A DNA stretch of 64,000 bases from the NCBI RefSeq assembly GCF_001584145.1, contig NZ_CP013232.1:682001-746000 (forward strand). Reading direction: 5' to 3'. Shown piece after piece: positions 27,954 through 38,343 of this stretch (positions are counted from its first letter, which is position 1; each line of letters opens with the position of its first letter). Source of the DNA: Collimonas fungivorans (GTDB lineage: Bacteria > Pseudomonadota > Gammaproteobacteria > Burkholderiales > Burkholderiaceae_D). The notes under the pieces were generated by a model. That model searched no databases. It was not told the origin of the DNA and worked only from the letters and a program-made list of their open reading frames with translations. The translations under genes were made by a program, and so were the position numbers.

Positions 27954-29150
27954 ATGGCAAAAGGTAAATTCGAGCGGACCAAGCCGCACGTCAACGTTGG
28001 CACTATCGGCCACGTTGACCACGGCAAGACCACGCTGACAGCAGCGATCGCGACAGTATTGTCGAAGAAATTTGGCGGCGAAGCCAAAGCGTACGATCAG
28101 ATTGACGCAGCGCCAGAAGAAAAAGCGCGCGGCATCACGATCAACACTGCTCACGTTGAATACGAAACTGCAAACCGCCACTACGCCCACGTTGACTGCC
28201 CAGGCCATGCTGACTATGTGAAAAACATGATCACCGGCGCGGCGCAGATGGACGGTGCGATCCTGGTGTGTTCGGCAGCTGACGGCCCAATGCCACAGAC
28301 CCGTGAACACATCCTGTTGTCGCGTCAAGTTGGCGTGCCATACATCATCGTGTTCCTGAACAAAGCGGACATGGTCGACGACGAAGAGTTGCTCGAGCTG
28401 GTTGAAATGGAAGTGCGCGAGCTGTTGACCAAGTATGATTTCCCAGGCGACGACCTGCCAATCATCAAGGGTTCGGCGAAGCTGGCTCTGGAAGGCGACA
28501 CTGGCCCATTGGGCGAGCAAGCCATCATGGCACTGGCTGAAGCACTGGATACTTACATCCCGACACCGGAACGTGCTGTTGACGGCGCCTTCCTGCTGCC
28601 AGTGGAAGACGTGTTCTCGATCTCGGGCCGCGGTACTGTTGTGACCGGTCGTATCGAGCGCGGTATCGTCAAGGTTGGCGAAGCACTGCAAATCATCGGT
28701 ATCCGTGATACGCAAGATACCACCTGTACTGGCGTTGAAATGTTCCGCAAGCTGCTGGACCAAGGTCAAGCAGGCGACAACGTTGGTGTGTTGCTGCGCG
28801 GTACCAAGCGTGAAGACGTAGAGCGGGGCCAGGTATTGGCCAAGCCGAACTCGATCAAGCCGCACAAGCATTTCACAGGCGAGATCTATGTTCTGTCGAA
28901 AGACGAAGGCGGCCGCCATACACCGTTCTTCAACAACTATCGTCCACAGTTCTACTTCCGTACAACGGACGTGACTGGTTCGATCGAGTTGCCAAAGGAC
29001 AAGGAAATGGTCATGCCAGGCGATAACGTGTCGATCACAGTAATGTTGATCAACCCGATCGCGATGGAAGAAGGTCTGCGTTTCGCGATCCGCGAAGGTG
29101 GCCGTACTGTTGGTGCAGGTGTCGTTGCCAAGATCCTGCCTGACGCGTAA
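27954..29150 (+). CDS. tuf: Elongation factor Tu, copy 2
   Basis: Encodes a 398-residue protein identical to copy 1 at 7666-8862, with the same G motifs. Synonymous differences cluster after the first 500 bases; identity runs about 9 bases past the stop codon and ends abruptly upstream of the ATG, as expected of gene conversion confined to the coding sequence (inference). The context rpsL-rpsG-fusA-tuf is the tufA type. A short GCCGCC/GGCGGT hairpin near 29177-29193 and CCGTGGGTG/CATCCACGG near 29209-29232 separate it from rpsJ. Confidence 0.98.
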   Translation: MAKGKFERTKPHVNVGTIGHVDHGKTTLTAAIATVLSKKFGGEAKAYDQIDAAPEEKARGITINTAHVEYETANRHYAHVDCPGHADYVKNMITGAAQMDGAILVCSAADGPMPQTREHILLSRQVGVPYIIVFLNKADMVDDEELLELVEMEVRELLTKYDFPGDDLPIIKGSAKLALEGDTGPLGEQAIMALAEALDTYIPTPERAVDGAFLLPVEDVFSISGRGTVVTGRIERGIVKVGEALQIIGIRDTQDTTCTGVEMFRKLLDQGQAGDNVGVLLRGTKREDVERGQVLAKPNSIKPHKHFTGEIYVLSKDEGGRHTPFFNNYRPQFYFRTTDVTGSIELPKDKEMVMPGDNVSITVMLINPIAMEEGLRFAIREGGRTVGAGVVAKILPDA

Positions 29151-29253
29151 TAGCAACACTGTAGTGCAACAGGCAAGCCGCCTCGGCGGTTTGTCAATGT
29201 AACAATATGCCGTGGGTGGCGTTCATCCACGGTTCGTTCTTTAAAGGAAAATC

Positions 29254-29571
29254 ATGTCCGCTGCTAACCAAAAAATCCGTATCCGCCTGAAGGCTTTCGA
29301 CTACAAGCTGATCGACCAGTCCGCACAGGAAATCGTTGATACAGCCAAGCGCACCGGCGCGGTTGTCAAAGGCCCAGTGCCTCTGCCGACACGTATCCAG
29401 CGTTTTGACGTATTGCGTTCGCCGCACGTCAACAAGACATCGCGCGACCAGTTCGAAATCCGCACCCACCAACGCCTGATGGACATCGTTGACCCAACCG
29501 ACAAGACTGTCGATGCGTTGATGAAGCTGGACCTGCCAGCTGGCGTAGACGTGGAAATCAAGCTGCAGTAA
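29254..29571 (+). CDS. rpsJ: 30S ribosomal protein S10
   Basis: A 105-residue S10 ([24 protein letters not shown]...), also known as NusE, partner of NusB and NusG in antitermination. [26 protein letters not shown] is diagnostic. Ribosome site AAAGGA is eight bases before the ATG. Unusually, 340 bases separate it from rplC, containing repeat copy D and a good promoter, so S10 may be expressed partly with the str operon. Confidence 0.98.
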   Translation: MSAANQKIRIRLKAFDYKLIDQSAQEIVDTAKRTGAVVKGPVPLPTRIQRFDVLRSPHVNKTSRDQFEIRTHQRLMDIVDPTDKTVDALMKLDLPAGVDVEIKLQ

Positions 29572-29618
29572 TAAATTTGCAACAAGCAATACCAGCGAAA
29601 TATCAAAGAAATATCATT

Positions 29619-29697
29619 GTGGGGCAGAATTGCCCGGGCAGGGTTTAAGAGCTACCGAGGGGTGGCGAATTACACTTCCCGTGCAGCTCTGTCCCCA
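29619..29697 (+). repeat. Palindromic intergenic repeat, copy D (long, diverged form)
   Basis: The outer arms GGGG-CAGAATTGCCCGGG (from 29621) and CCCGTGCAGCTCTGTCCCC (to 29696) pair imperfectly over about 18 bp. The inner part TTTAAGAGCTACCGAGG, then GGTGGCGAATTA, is recognisably the core of copy C. It is a composite in which about 15 extra bases were added to each arm. It lies 47 bases after the rpsJ stop. Confidence 0.75.
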
Positions 29698-29775
29698 GCT
29701 ATTTATAGGTGTTTTTCAGGTGTTGTAAATCAGCCTTAACCGCCGGATCTTTGACATACCACGACAAAGATGGTC

Positions 29776-29804
29776 TTGCAAATAAATATTTGCGCGGTTA
29801 TACT
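29776..29804 (+). promoter_or_regulatory. Promoter upstream of rplC
   Basis: TTGCAA (29776-29781) and TATACT (29799-29804) are separated by 17 bases. It would start transcription about 100 bases before rplC, giving the rplC-rplD-rplW-... block its own promoter, separate from rpsJ. Confidence 0.75.
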
Positions 29805-29911
29805 GATCGGCTTCGGTGCGATTGCCGACGGATTTCGTCTTTGCAGTCGTGCTTATTTTAGTTGTACAAACATCAGCCCCGCCCAATCGTAGGCGGGAAT
29901 GGAGAAAAACA

Positions 29912-30568
29912 ATGAGCTTAGGCCTTGTTGGTCGCAAGGTTGGTATGATGCGCATCTTCACGGAAGATGGGGATTCAATCCCAGTAACCGTGTTGGACGT
30001 GTCGAACAACCGCGTGACCCAAATCAAAACGCCTGAAACAGACGGTTATACCGCTGTTCAAGTTGCATTCGGTTCGCGTCGCGCTTCACGCGTGACTAAA
30101 GCCGCCGCTGGTCACTACGCCAAAGCTGGCGTCGAGGCTGGTACCATCCTCAGAGAATTCCGCATTGATTCAGCCAAGGCTTCCGAACTGAAGGCCGGCG
30201 AAGTTATCGCCGCCAGCCTGTTCGAAGTCGGTCAAAAGGTTGACGTTCAAGGTGTCTCGATCGGTAAGGGTTACGCTGGTACCATCAAGCGTCACAACTT
30301 TGCATCCGGTCGTGCCAGCCACGGTAACTCCCGTTCGCATAATGTTCCAGGTTCCATCGGTATGGCGCAGGATCCAGGTCGCGTTTTCCCTGGTAAGCGC
30401 ATGACCGGTCACATGGGTGACGTTACTGTAACCACGCAAAACCTCGAAATCGCACGTGTTGACGCTGAGCGCCAACTGCTGCTGGTCAAGGGTGCGGTTC
30501 CAGGCGCCAAGAACGGCCAAGTCGTGGTCAGCCCTGCGATCAAAATCAAAGCTAAGAAGGGAGCCTAA
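29912..30568 (+). CDS. rplC: 50S ribosomal protein L3
   Basis: A 218-residue L3 starting [24 protein letters not shown] lies seven bases upstream, and the in-frame extension before it is not L3-like. The conserved loop [21 protein letters not shown] and the glutamine of [15 protein letters not shown] (methylated by PrmB in E. coli) are present. L3 starts 50S assembly. rplD follows after 3 bases. Confidence 0.97.
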   Translation: MSLGLVGRKVGMMRIFTEDGDSIPVTVLDVSNNRVTQIKTPETDGYTAVQVAFGSRRASRVTKAAAGHYAKAGVEAGTILREFRIDSAKASELKAGEVIAASLFEVGQKVDVQGVSIGKGYAGTIKRHNFASGRASHGNSRSHNVPGSIGMAQDPGRVFPGKRMTGHMGDVTVTTQNLEIARVDAERQLLLVKGAVPGAKNGQVVVSPAIKIKAKKGA

Positions 30569-30571
30569 TTC

Positions 30572-31192
30572 ATGGAACTCAAGCTCCTGAATGACCAAGG
30601 TCAAGCTGCTTCGAACGTTGCTGCTCCGGATACCATTTTCGGCCGCGACTACAACGAAGCCCTGATTCACCAGGTCGTAGTTGCTTACCAGGCTAACGCT
30701 CGCAGCGGTAACCGTAAGCAAAAAGACCGTGAAGAAGTTCATCACACGACTAAAAAGCCATGGCGCCAAAAGGGTACTGGCCGCGCTCGTGCCGGTATGT
30801 CGTCTTCGCCACTGTGGCGCGGCGGTGGTCGGATTTTCCCGAACTCGCCTGATGAAAACTTCACGCACAAAGTAAACAAGAAGATGTATCGCGCAGGTCT
30901 CTGCTCGATTCTGTCGCAGTTGGCACGCGAAGGTCGTCTGTCGGTCGTCGAGAATTTCTCGGTCGAAGCGCCAAAGACCAAGTTGCTGTCACAAAAGCTG
31001 AAGACCATGGGTCTGGATTCCGTGTTGGTGATTACCGACAACCTGGAAGAAAACCTGTTGTTGGCGTCGCGCAACCTGCCAGGTTTCCTGGTATGCGAGC
31101 CGCGTCACGCTGATCCAGTATCGCTTGTGTTCTACAAGAAGATCCTGATCACCAAGCTGGCTTTGGCGAAGATTGAGGAGATGCTGGCATGA
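30572..31192 (+). CDS. rplD: 50S ribosomal protein L4
   Basis: A 206-residue L4. The extended exit-tunnel loop [26 protein letters not shown] is intact, with no macrolide-resistance changes evident in the [12 protein letters not shown] core. In E. coli L4 also represses the S10 operon. Its TGA overlaps the rplW ATG (ATGA). Confidence 0.97.
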   Translation: MELKLLNDQGQAASNVAAPDTIFGRDYNEALIHQVVVAYQANARSGNRKQKDREEVHHTTKKPWRQKGTGRARAGMSSSPLWRGGGRIFPNSPDENFTHKVNKKMYRAGLCSILSQLAREGRLSVVENFSVEAPKTKLLSQKLKTMGLDSVLVITDNLEENLLLASRNLPGFLVCEPRHADPVSLVFYKKILITKLALAKIEEMLA

Positions 31193-31503
31193 ACGCAATT
31201 AAACATAGCGAAGAACGCTTGATGAAAGTGTTGCTGGCGCCGGTGATTTCCGAAAAGGCAACGATGGTTGCGGAGAAGAACGAGCAAGTCGTTTTCCGTA
31301 TCGCACCAGACGCTACCAAGCTGGAAGTCAAGGCTGCTGTCGAACTGCTCTTCAAAGTTCAAGTCGAGTCGGTACAAGTTGCCAATCGCCTGGGTAAACA
31401 AAAGCGTAGCGGCAAGTCCATGGGCCGCCGCAACCATACCCGCCGCGCATTCGTATGCTTGAAGCCGGGTCAAGAGATCAACTTCACCGAGGAGGCTAAA
31501 TAA
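31189..31503 (+). CDS. rplW: 50S ribosomal protein L23
   Basis: A 104-residue L23 at the tunnel exit, docking site for trigger factor and [33 protein letters not shown] is the typical start and [19 protein letters not shown] the typical end. It overlaps rplD by four bases and rplB by one base. Confidence 0.97.
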   Translation: MNAIKHSEERLMKVLLAPVISEKATMVAEKNEQVVFRIAPDATKLEVKAAVELLFKVQVESVQVANRLGKQKRSGKSMGRRNHTRRAFVCLKPGQEINFTEEAK

Positions 31504-32330
31504 TGGCACTCGTTAAAGTTAAACCAACCTCGCCGGGCCGCCGTGGCATGGTCAAGGTCGTTAATCCCGACCTGTACAAAGGCCGTCCATTTGCTGCCCT
31601 GATCGAGAAGAAGTCGAAAACAGCTGGTCGTAACAACAACGGTCATATCACTACTCGCCACATCGGCGGTGGTCATAAGCAACATTACCGCCTGATCGAC
31701 TTCAAGCGCACCAAGGATGGCATTCCTGCGAAAGTGGAACGTATCGAATACGATCCAAACCGCACTGCGAATATCGCCCTGTTGTGCTACGCCGACGGCG
31801 AACGTCACTACATCATCGCCACTAAAGGCATGGCTGTAGGCGACCAGGTAATGAGCGGCTCGGAAGCGCCGATCAAATCCGGCAACTGCCTGCCAATCCG
31901 CAACATTCCGGTTGGTACGATTCTGCATTGCGTCGAAATGCTGCCAGGTAAGGGTGCCCAGATGGCCCGTACCGCCGGCGCCGGCGTTGTGCTGATGGCC
32001 CGTGAAGGTACTTACGCTCAGATTCGTTTGCGTTCCGGTGAAGTCCGCCGCGTTCACATCGAATGCCGCGCTACCGTAGGTGAAGTCGGCAATGCCGAAC
32101 ACAGCCTGCGCAAGATCGGTAAAGCGGGTGCGATGCGTTGGCGTGGTGTTCGTCCTACCGTTCGCGGTGTGGTCATGAACCCGGTCGACCATCCTCACGG
32201 TGGTGGTGAAGGCAAGACCGCAGCTGGTCGTCATCCAGTTTCGCCATGGGGTCAACAGACGAAGGGTAAGAAGACACGCAGCAACAAGCGTACTACTTCC
32301 ATGATCGTCTCGCGCCGTGGCAAGAAATAA
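31503..32330 (+). CDS. rplB: 50S ribosomal protein L2
   Basis: A 275-residue L2, a peptidyl-transferase-region protein. The conserved C-terminal stretch [16 protein letters not shown] contains the functionally important histidine, and the tail ends [12 protein letters not shown]. Coupled to rplW by TAATG. Confidence 0.98.
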   Translation: MALVKVKPTSPGRRGMVKVVNPDLYKGRPFAALIEKKSKTAGRNNNGHITTRHIGGGHKQHYRLIDFKRTKDGIPAKVERIEYDPNRTANIALLCYADGERHYIIATKGMAVGDQVMSGSEAPIKSGNCLPIRNIPVGTILHCVEMLPGKGAQMARTAGAGVVLMAREGTYAQIRLRSGEVRRVHIECRATVGEVGNAEHSLRKIGKAGAMRWRGVRPTVRGVVMNPVDHPHGGGEGKTAAGRHPVSPWGQQTKGKKTRSNKRTTSMIVSRRGKK

Positions 32331-32340
32331 GGGGTAACAC

Positions 32341-32616
32341 ATGACACGTTCATTGAAAAAAGGGCCGTTCTGCGACGCCCATCTGGTGAAAAAAGTTGAA
32401 ACTGCGCAAGCGGTCAAAGACAAAAAGCCAATCAAGACTTGGTCCCGTCGCTCGACCATCATGCCGGATTTTATCGGCCTGACGATTGCTGTGCATAACG
32501 GCAAACAACACGTCCCGGTATATGTGTCCGAGAACATGGTTGGTCACAAGCTCGGCGAATTCGCGCTGACCCGTACGTTCAAGGGTCATGCTGCTGATAA
32601 GAAGGCTAAGAAATAA
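32341..32616 (+). CDS. rpsS: 30S ribosomal protein S19
   Basis: A 91-residue S19 beginning [19 protein letters not shown], with the family block [20 protein letters not shown]19 binds with S13 in the 30S head. Ten bases after rplB, preceded by AAGGGG. Confidence 0.97.
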   Translation: MTRSLKKGPFCDAHLVKKVETAQAVKDKKPIKTWSRRSTIMPDFIGLTIAVHNGKQHVPVYVSENMVGHKLGEFALTRTFKGHAADKKAKK

Positions 32617-32625
32617 GGTCCGATG

Positions 32626-32955
32626 ATGGAAACTAAAGCTACCCTCCGCGGCGTGCGCCTGTCGGCCCAAAAGGGCCGTCTGGTCGCCGACCTGATTCGC
32701 GGCAAAAAAATTGATCACGCACTTAACATCCTGGCCTTCAGCCCGAAAAAAGGTGCAGCTATCATCAAGCGTGTTCTGGAATCCGCAATTGCGAATGCCG
32801 AACACAATGACGGTGCTGATATCGACGAGCTGAAAGTCACGACGATATATGTGGAAAAAGGTTCGGTCCTCAAGCGCTTCACAGCGCGTGCTAAAGGCCG
32901 TGGCGATCGTATCTCGAAGCAATCCTGTCACATTTACGTGACTGTCGGAAACTAA
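32626..32955 (+). CDS. rplV: 50S ribosomal protein L22
   Basis: A 109-residue L22 starting [28 protein letters not shown]; a second ATG directly before it (32623) could add one residue. The tunnel beta-hairpin region [20 protein letters not shown] is intact. Its position between rpsS and rpsC is canonical. Confidence 0.96.
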   Translation: METKATLRGVRLSAQKGRLVADLIRGKKIDHALNILAFSPKKGAAIIKRVLESAIANAEHNDGADIDELKVTTIYVEKGSVLKRFTARAKGRGDRISKQSCHIYVTVGN

Positions 32956-32964
32956 GGAGTCACG

Positions 32965-33807
32965 ATGGGACAGAAGATTCATCCAACCGGTTTTCGCCTT
33001 GCGGTTACACGTAACTGGGGATCCCGCTGGTATGCAGGCAATAGCAATTTTGCCCAAATGCTCGGCGAAGATCTGAAAGTACGCGCTTTCCTCAAGAAAA
33101 AACTGAAGAACGCATCGGTCGGCCGCGTTGTTATCGAGCGTCCTGCAAAGAACGCACGCATCACGATTTACAGCTCGCGTCCTGGTGTCGTTATCGGTAA
33201 AAAAGGCGAGGACATCGAAGTACTGAAGTCCGCGCTGACCAAGCTGATGGGTGTGCCGGTTCACGTTAATATCGAAGAAATTCGTAAACCTGAAATCGAC
33301 GCACAACTGATCGCTGACTCGATCGCGCAACAGCTCGAAAAACGCATCATGTTCCGCCGCGCGATGAAACGTGCGATGCAGAACGCAATGCGTCTGGGCG
33401 CGCAAGGGATCAAGATCATGTCGTCCGGTCGTCTGAACGGTATCGAAATCGCACGTACCGAATGGTACCGCGAAGGTCGCGTACCGCTTCACACACTGCG
33501 CGCTGACATCGACTACGGTTTCGGCGAAGCTGAAACCACATACGGCATTATCGGCATCAAAGTCTGGGTTTACAAGGGTGATCGTCTGGCTAACGGCGAT
33601 GCGCCGGTAATCGACGTACCTAACGACGATGACAAGAAACGCCGTGGTCCACGTCGTGATGATGGCAAACCAGCTGGTCGTCCACGTGCTAAAACTACAA
33701 CGGCAGGTCCAGGAGCGCCAGCTGCGCGTCCAGCCCGTGCCAAGAAGCCGGATGGCGCTGCTGAAGGTGTTGCTGTTGCTGCGCCGGCTGAGAAAGCAGG
33801 AGAATAA
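32965..33807 (+). CDS. rpsC: 30S ribosomal protein S3
   Basis: A 280-residue S3; E. coli S3 has 233. The KH domain [18 protein letters not shown] and the mRNA-entry helicase arginines/lysines in [21 protein letters not shown] are present. After about residue 215 comes a low-complexity Arg/Lys/Pro/Ala tail ([18 protein letters not shown]..., then [17 protein letters not shown]). Extended S3 tails are known in Burkholderiales; the function of the tail is unknown. rplP starts 2 bases after the stop. Confidence 0.97.
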   Translation: MGQKIHPTGFRLAVTRNWGSRWYAGNSNFAQMLGEDLKVRAFLKKKLKNASVGRVVIERPAKNARITIYSSRPGVVIGKKGEDIEVLKSALTKLMGVPVHVNIEEIRKPEIDAQLIADSIAQQLEKRIMFRRAMKRAMQNAMRLGAQGIKIMSSGRLNGIEIARTEWYREGRVPLHTLRADIDYGFGEAETTYGIIGIKVWVYKGDRLANGDAPVIDVPNDDDKKRRGPRRDDGKPAGRPRAKTTTAGPGAPAARPARAKKPDGAAEGVAVAAPAEKAGE

Positions 33808-33809
33808 TC

Positions 33810-34229
33810 ATGCTGCAACCAGCACGCAGAAAATATCGTAAAGAGCAAAAGGGCCGCAACAAAGGCATTTCGCATTCGCGCGGCACTGCCGTGTCGTTCG
33901 GCGAATTTGGCTTGAAGGCGATTGGCCGCGGTCGTATCACCGCGCGTCAGATTGAAGCAGCTCGTCGCGCAATGACCCGTCATATCAAACGGGGTGGTCG
34001 TATCTGGATTCGCATTTTCCCGGATAAGCCAATTTCGCAAAAGCCTGCCGAAGTCCGTATGGGTAACGGTAAGGGTAATCCCGAGTACTACGTGGCTGAA
34101 ATCCAGCCAGGTAAAATGCTGTACGAGATGGATGGCGTCGATGAAACACTGGCGCGCGAGGCATTCCGTTTGGCTGCAGCTAAATTGCCATTGTTGACCA
34201 CGTTCGTCGTGCGTCAAATTGGCCAATAA
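33810..34229 (+). CDS. rplP: 50S ribosomal protein L16
   Basis: A 139-residue L16 ([19 protein letters not shown]) that contacts the A-site tRNA elbow. The arginine region [22 protein letters not shown], hydroxylated by YcfD in E. coli, is present. RBS AGGAG lies inside the end of rpsC, suggesting coupling. Confidence 0.97.
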   Translation: MLQPARRKYRKEQKGRNKGISHSRGTAVSFGEFGLKAIGRGRITARQIEAARRAMTRHIKRGGRIWIRIFPDKPISQKPAEVRMGNGKGNPEYYVAEIQPGKMLYEMDGVDETLAREAFRLAAAKLPLLTTFVVRQIGQ

Positions 34230-34241
34230 TTGGAGTTAAAC

Positions 34242-34433
34242 ATGAAAGCATCTGAACTCCGCGACAAAGATCAAGCGGCCTTGACGAAAGAGCTGAACGA
34301 ATTGCTGAAGGCGCAGTTTAGCCTTCGCATGCAAATCGCTACTCAGCAATTGAGCAATACGTCGCAATTGAAAAAAGTTCGTCGCGATATAGCACGGGTC
34401 AAGACCGTCATCAATTCGAAGGGCGCCCTGTAA
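34242..34433 (+). CDS. rpmC: 50S ribosomal protein L29
   Basis: A 63-residue L29 starting [21 protein letters not shown], two antiparallel helices near the tunnel exit. GGAG is six bases before the ATG; four in-frame codons upstream are not part of the family. Its TAA overlaps the rpsQ ATG. Confidence 0.96.
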   Translation: MKASELRDKDQAALTKELNELLKAQFSLRMQIATQQLSNTSQLKKVRRDIARVKTVINSKGAL

Positions 34434-34705
34434 TGAACGATCAAGTGAAACAAGCGCTCAAGCGCACGCTGGTTGGTAAAGTTGTGTCCGATAAAATGGA
34501 CAAGACTGTTACCGTCCTGATCGAACGCCACGTCAAGCATCCTCTGTATGGCAAAATCATCGTGCGTACCAACAAGTACCATGCACATGACGAAACCAAC
34601 CAGGCCAAGGAAGGCGACGTAGTCGAGATCCAAGAAGGACGTCCAATCTCCAAGACTAAAGCTTGGAGCGTGACACGTGTGGTACAAGTGGCACAGGTCC
34701 TGTAA
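34433..34705 (+). CDS. rpsQ: 30S ribosomal protein S17
   Basis: A 90-residue S17. [30 protein letters not shown] and the [11 protein letters not shown] motif identify it. S17 is a primary 16S rRNA 5'-domain binder. It ends the S10 block; 216 bases with strong hairpins separate it from rplN. Confidence 0.97.
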   Translation: MNDQVKQALKRTLVGKVVSDKMDKTVTVLIERHVKHPLYGKIIVRTNKYHAHDETNQAKEGDVVEIQEGRPISKTKAWSVTRVVQVAQVL

Positions 34706-34714
34706 GTATTTGTT

Positions 34715-34753
34715 GCGAGCCAAGCATTTTGATGTAATAATGCTTGGCTTCGC
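34715..34753 (+). other. Hairpin in the rpsQ-rplN spacer (S10/spc boundary)
   Basis: AGCCAAGCATT (34718-34728) pairs perfectly with AATGCTTGGCT (34739-34749), extended by GCG/CGC with a one-base bulge. A second possible stem, CGCTCCTGTTGG with CCGACAAGAGCG, starts right after at 34751. No T tract follows either. The rest of 34754-34921 holds no ORF or clear promoter. Confidence 0.75.
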
Positions 34754-34921
34754 TCCTGTTGGCTTCCGACAAGAGCGAAATGAACACCCTGCAGTATCTA
34801 GCAAGAAGTTTTGGAAGTCGTCCACCTAAGCAGTGCGCTCAGCAGAGTTGCCCTGACAGGACCAAGACTGACCGTAAATCCGCATCGTGCGGCAGCGAGT
34901 TAAGTTGGGAAAGAAAATATT

Positions 34922-35290
34922 ATGATTCAAACGGAAAGCCGGCTCGAAGTAGCCGACAACACTGGTGCACGCGAAGTTATGTGCATCAAAGTTCTGGGTG
35001 GTTCCAAGCGTCGCTATGCCAGCATTGGTGATGTGATCAAGGTTACCGTCAAAGTGGCAGCGCCACGTGGTCGCGTCAAAAAAGGCGAGATCTATAACGC
35101 CGTTGTCGTGCGGACCGCTAAAGGCGTTCGCCGTCAAGATGGTTCGCTGGTCAAGTTCGATGGCAATGCAGCAGTGCTGCTGAACGCGAAGCTTGAGCCA
35201 ATTGGTACGCGTATTTTTGGACCAGTCACTCGTGAACTGCGCACTGAGCGCTTCATGAAGATTGTGTCGCTCGCGCCTGAAGTGCTGTAA
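34922..35290 (+). CDS. rplN: 50S ribosomal protein L14
   Basis: A 122-residue L14, first gene of the spc block. [28 protein letters not shown] and [13 protein letters not shown] are diagnostic. L14 lies at the subunit interface and is the target of the RsfS silencing factor. Confidence 0.98.
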   Translation: MIQTESRLEVADNTGAREVMCIKVLGGSKRRYASIGDVIKVTVKVAAPRGRVKKGEIYNAVVVRTAKGVRRQDGSLVKFDGNAAVLLNAKLEPIGTRIFGPVTRELRTERFMKIVSLAPEVL

Positions 35291-35299
35291 GGAGTCGAG

Positions 35300-35614
35300 A
35301 TGGATAAGATTCGGAAAAGCGACGAAGTAATCGTCCTGACTGGTAAAGACAAGGGCAAGCGCGGTGTTGTAAAGCAACGCGTTGATGCTAACCACGTTGT
35401 CGTAGAAGGCATCAACGTTGCTAAAAAAGCAACCAAGCCGAACCCGATGACTGGTGTAACTGGTGGCATCATTGACAAGTTGATGCCAATTCACGTGTCA
35501 AATGTTGCGTTGTTCAACGCTGCAACTGGCAAGGCAGATCGCGTTGGTTTTAAAGACGTGGACGGCAAGAAAGTCCGCGTTTTCAAGTCCAGTGGCGAAG
35601 TTGTTAAGGTTTAA
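35300..35614 (+). CDS. rplX: 50S ribosomal protein L24
   Basis: A 104-residue L24 with the N-terminal KOW motif [20 protein letters not shown]. It initiates 50S assembly and sits near the tunnel exit. AAGGAG eight bases before the ATG; nine bases after rplN. Confidence 0.97.
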   Translation: MDKIRKSDEVIVLTGKDKGKRGVVKQRVDANHVVVEGINVAKKATKPNPMTGVTGGIIDKLMPIHVSNVALFNAATGKADRVGFKDVDGKKVRVFKSSGEVVKV

Positions 35615-35620
35615 GAGATC

Positions 35621-36160
35621 ATGGCCCGTCTCCAAGAATTCTATAAAGAAAAAGTCGTTACCGACCTGACAGCGAAATACGCTTACAAGTCCGTAATGGA
35701 AGTGCCGCGCATCCTGAAGATCACCCTGAACATGGGTCTGTCGGAAGCGATTGCGGACAAGAAGATCATTGAACACGCTGTTGGCGATTTGACCAAGATT
35801 GCAGGTCAGAAGCCAGTCGTGACCAAGGCACGGAAAGCTATCGCGGGTTTCAAGATCCGTGAAGGCTATCCAATCGGTTGCATGGTTACATTGCGTGGCG
35901 CTCAGATGTACGAGTTCCTGGATCGCCTGATCACTGTCGCGCTGCCGCGCGTTCGTGACTTCCGTGGCGTTTCCGGTCGCGCATTTGACGGTCGTGGTAA
36001 CTACAATATCGGCGTGAAAGAGCAAATCATTTTCCCCGAAATTGAGTACGACAAGATTGATGTGTTGCGTGGTATGAATATCAGTATCACGACGACTGCA
36101 AAGACCGACGATGAAGCAAAATCGCTTCTCGCCGCATTTAAATTTCCGTTCAGAAACTGA
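35621..36160 (+). CDS. rplE: 50S ribosomal protein L5
   Basis: A 179-residue L5, 5S rRNA-binding protein of the central protuberance. [18 protein letters not shown] and [21 protein letters not shown] identify it. Six bases after rplX. Confidence 0.98.
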   Translation: MARLQEFYKEKVVTDLTAKYAYKSVMEVPRILKITLNMGLSEAIADKKIIEHAVGDLTKIAGQKPVVTKARKAIAGFKIREGYPIGCMVTLRGAQMYEFLDRLITVALPRVRDFRGVSGRAFDGRGNYNIGVKEQIIFPEIEYDKIDVLRGMNISITTTAKTDDEAKSLLAAFKFPFRN

Positions 36161-36167
36161 GGTTGCC

Positions 36168-36473
36168 ATGGCAAAACTGGCACTGATTAACCGTGAACAA
36201 AAGCGCGCTGACCTGGTAAAGAAATACGCCGGCAAGCGTGCCGAGTTAAAGGCAATCATTGATGACCAATCGAAGTCGGAAGAAGAGCGCTACGAAGCTC
36301 GCTTGAAATTGCAAGCGCTGCCACGTAACTCGGCTCCGACCCGTCAACGTAATCGTTGCTCCCTGACTGGTCGTCCACGTGGCACTTTCCGCAAGTTCGG
36401 TCTGGGCCGTATTAAGCTCCGTGAAATCGCCATGCGTGGCGAAATTCCGGGTATGACTAAAGCAAGCTGGTAA
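36168..36473 (+). CDS. rpsN: 30S ribosomal protein S14 (zinc-free long form)
   Basis: A 101-residue S14 starting [20 protein letters not shown], of the long type lacking CxxC zinc motifs; the C-terminal block [25 protein letters not shown] is intact. Start at the ATG following GAGGTTGCC, seven bases after rplE. Confidence 0.97.
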   Translation: MAKLALINREQKRADLVKKYAGKRAELKAIIDDQSKSEEERYEARLKLQALPRNSAPTRQRNRCSLTGRPRGTFRKFGLGRIKLREIAMRGEIPGMTKASW

Positions 36474-36487
36474 TAGGAGAATATGCA

Positions 36488-36883
36488 ATGAGTATGAGCG
36501 ATCCTATCGCCGATATGCTGACCCGTATCCGCAATGCGCAAGTAGTTCACAAGACAACCGTGGCAATGCCATCGTCGAAGGTCAAGATTGCGATTGCCAA
36601 CGTCCTCAAGGACGAGGGTTACATTGAAGATTTCGCTGTCGCAGAAGAAGGCGGCAAAGCGGAACTCAAAATCGGTTTGAAGTATTACGCCGGCCGTCCT
36701 GTTATCGAACGTCTTGATCGTGTATCCCGTCCAGGGCTGCGGATCTACAAGGGCAAAGATGACATCCCTAACGTGATGAACGGCTTAGGTGTGGCAATTA
36801 TTTCGACACCTGCGGGTGTCATGACGGACCGCAAAGCGCGCGCAACCGGTGTCGGTGGCGAAGTTATTTGCTACGTCGCCTAA
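36488..36883 (+). CDS. rpsH: 30S ribosomal protein S8
   Basis: A 131-residue S8 ([18 protein letters not shown]). S8 binds the 16S central domain and in E. coli represses the spc operon at the rplE start. The C-terminal [26 protein letters not shown] is typical. AGGAG is seven bases before the ATG. Confidence 0.97.
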   Translation: MSMSDPIADMLTRIRNAQVVHKTTVAMPSSKVKIAIANVLKDEGYIEDFAVAEEGGKAELKIGLKYYAGRPVIERLDRVSRPGLRIYKGKDDIPNVMNGLGVAIISTPAGVMTDRKARATGVGGEVICYVA

Positions 36884-36893
36884 GGAGTGCAAC

Positions 36894-37427
36894 ATGTCTC
36901 GTGTAGGTAAAATGCCGATTGCACTGCCAACTGGCGCGGAAGCGACCATTACAGCAGCGCAGATCACAGTTAAGGGCCCATTGGGCTCGCTTTCCCAGGC
37001 TTTGAATGGCCTGGTAAAAATCGAAAACAACAACGGCACGCTGAATTTCGCTGCCGCTGACGACAGCCGCGAAGCCAATGCGATGTCCGGCACCTTGCGT
37101 GCTCTGGTCAACAACATGGTCAATGGCGTAACCAAGGGTTTCGAAAAGAAGCTGAACCTGGTTGGCGTGGGTTTTCGTGCGCAAGCACAAGGTGACAAGT
37201 TGAATCTGTCGCTCGGTTTCTCGCATCCGGTGGTTCACCAAATGCCGCAAGGCGTGACAGTGGCAACCCCGACGCAAACCGAGATCCTGATCAAGGGTAT
37301 CGACAAGCAACGTGTTGGTCAGGTTGCTGCAGAAGTTCGTGCTTACCGCGAACCTGAGCCGTATAAGGGCAAGGGCGTTCGTTACTCGGACGAAGTGGTA
37401 ATCCTTAAAGAAACCAAGAAGAAGTAA
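36894..37427 (+). CDS. rplF: 50S ribosomal protein L6
   Basis: A 177-residue L6 starting [19 protein letters not shown] after AAGGAG; the longer frame upstream overlaps rpsH and is not L6. The C-terminal [15 protein letters not shown] is diagnostic. Near the factor-binding site of the 50S. Confidence 0.98.
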   Translation: MSRVGKMPIALPTGAEATITAAQITVKGPLGSLSQALNGLVKIENNNGTLNFAAADDSREANAMSGTLRALVNNMVNGVTKGFEKKLNLVGVGFRAQAQGDKLNLSLGFSHPVVHQMPQGVTVATPTQTEILIKGIDKQRVGQVAAEVRAYREPEPYKGKGVRYSDEVVILKETKKK

Positions 37428-37439
37428 TAGGGGTTGACG

Positions 37440-37802
37440 ATGGATAAGAAACAATCACGTCTGCGCCGCTCACGCCAAACGCGTGCCAAGATCGCAGAGT
37501 TAAAGGTGAACCGCCTGGCAGTGCATCGCACCAACTTGCACATATACGCCAGCATCATCGGCCCTGACGCTAAAGTGCTGGCTTCGGCCTCCACACTGGA
37601 AGCTGAAGTACGTGCAGAACTGGCCGGCAAGTCCGGTGCAGGCGGCAATACGGCAGCTGCATCGCTGGTTGGCAAGCGCGTTGCCGAGAAGGCACTGAAA
37701 GCAGGAGTTACCGAAGTTGCGTTTGATCGCTCCGGTTTCCGTTACCACGGCCGCGTCAAGGTGCTGGCAGATGCCGCCCGTGAAGCCGGTCTGAAGTTCT
37801 AA
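37440..37802 (+). CDS. rplR: 50S ribosomal protein L18
   Basis: A 120-residue L18 starting [22 protein letters not shown], a 5S rRNA binder. The end [26 protein letters not shown] is diagnostic. The ATG at 37440 is preferred over a TTG two codons upstream. Confidence 0.97.
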   Translation: MDKKQSRLRRSRQTRAKIAELKVNRLAVHRTNLHIYASIIGPDAKVLASASTLEAEVRAELAGKSGAGGNTAAASLVGKRVAEKALKAGVTEVAFDRSGFRYHGRVKVLADAAREAGLKF

Positions 37803-37814
37803 GGAAGAATCGTC

Positions 37815-38333
37815 ATGGCAAAAATGCAATCGAAAATGCAAAGCGATAAGCCGGATGATGGCATGCGCGAAAAAATGATCGCGGTCAACCGTGTGACCAA
37901 AGTGGTCAAGGGTGGTCGTATCATGGGTTTCGCAGCATTGGCTGTTGTTGGTGATGGCGATGGCCGTATCGGCATGGGCAAGGGCAAATCGAAAGAAGTG
38001 CCAGTTGCAGTGCAGAAGGCTATGGAAGAAGCCCGTCGCAAGATGATCAAGGTAACGCTGAAGAACGGTACATTGCAACACGCAATCTCCGGCAAGCATG
38101 GCGCCTCTTCGGTGCTGATGCTGCCAGCAAAAGACGGTACTGGCGTCATCGCCGGCGGTCCAATGCGCGCGATCTTTGAAGTACTGGGTGTGACGAACGT
38201 TGTGGCCAAGTCCACTGGTTCGACCAATCCGTACAACATGGTTCGTGCTACTTTGAACGGCTTGTCAAAGATGAACACGCCATCGGAAATTGCTGCCAAG
38301 CGCGGCAAGTCCGTTGAAGAAATTCTGGGCTAA
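37815..38333 (+). CDS. rpsE: 30S ribosomal protein S5
   Basis: A 172-residue S5. The N-terminal loop [30 protein letters not shown] (ram/spectinomycin region) looks wild type. S5 lies at the mRNA entry with S3 and S4. Preceded by AAGGAAG; rpmD follows after 10 bases. Confidence 0.98.
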   Translation: MAKMQSKMQSDKPDDGMREKMIAVNRVTKVVKGGRIMGFAALAVVGDGDGRIGMGKGKSKEVPVAVQKAMEEARRKMIKVTLKNGTLQHAISGKHGASSVLMLPAKDGTGVIAGGPMRAIFEVLGVTNVVAKSTGSTNPYNMVRATLNGLSKMNTPSEIAAKRGKSVEEILG

Positions 38334-38343
38334 GGTGATCAAA

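Noticed and set aside
36483..36491. Minimal ATG-CAA-TGA frame overlapping the rpsH start
   Set aside because: Too close to the AGGAG to be used; likely chance.
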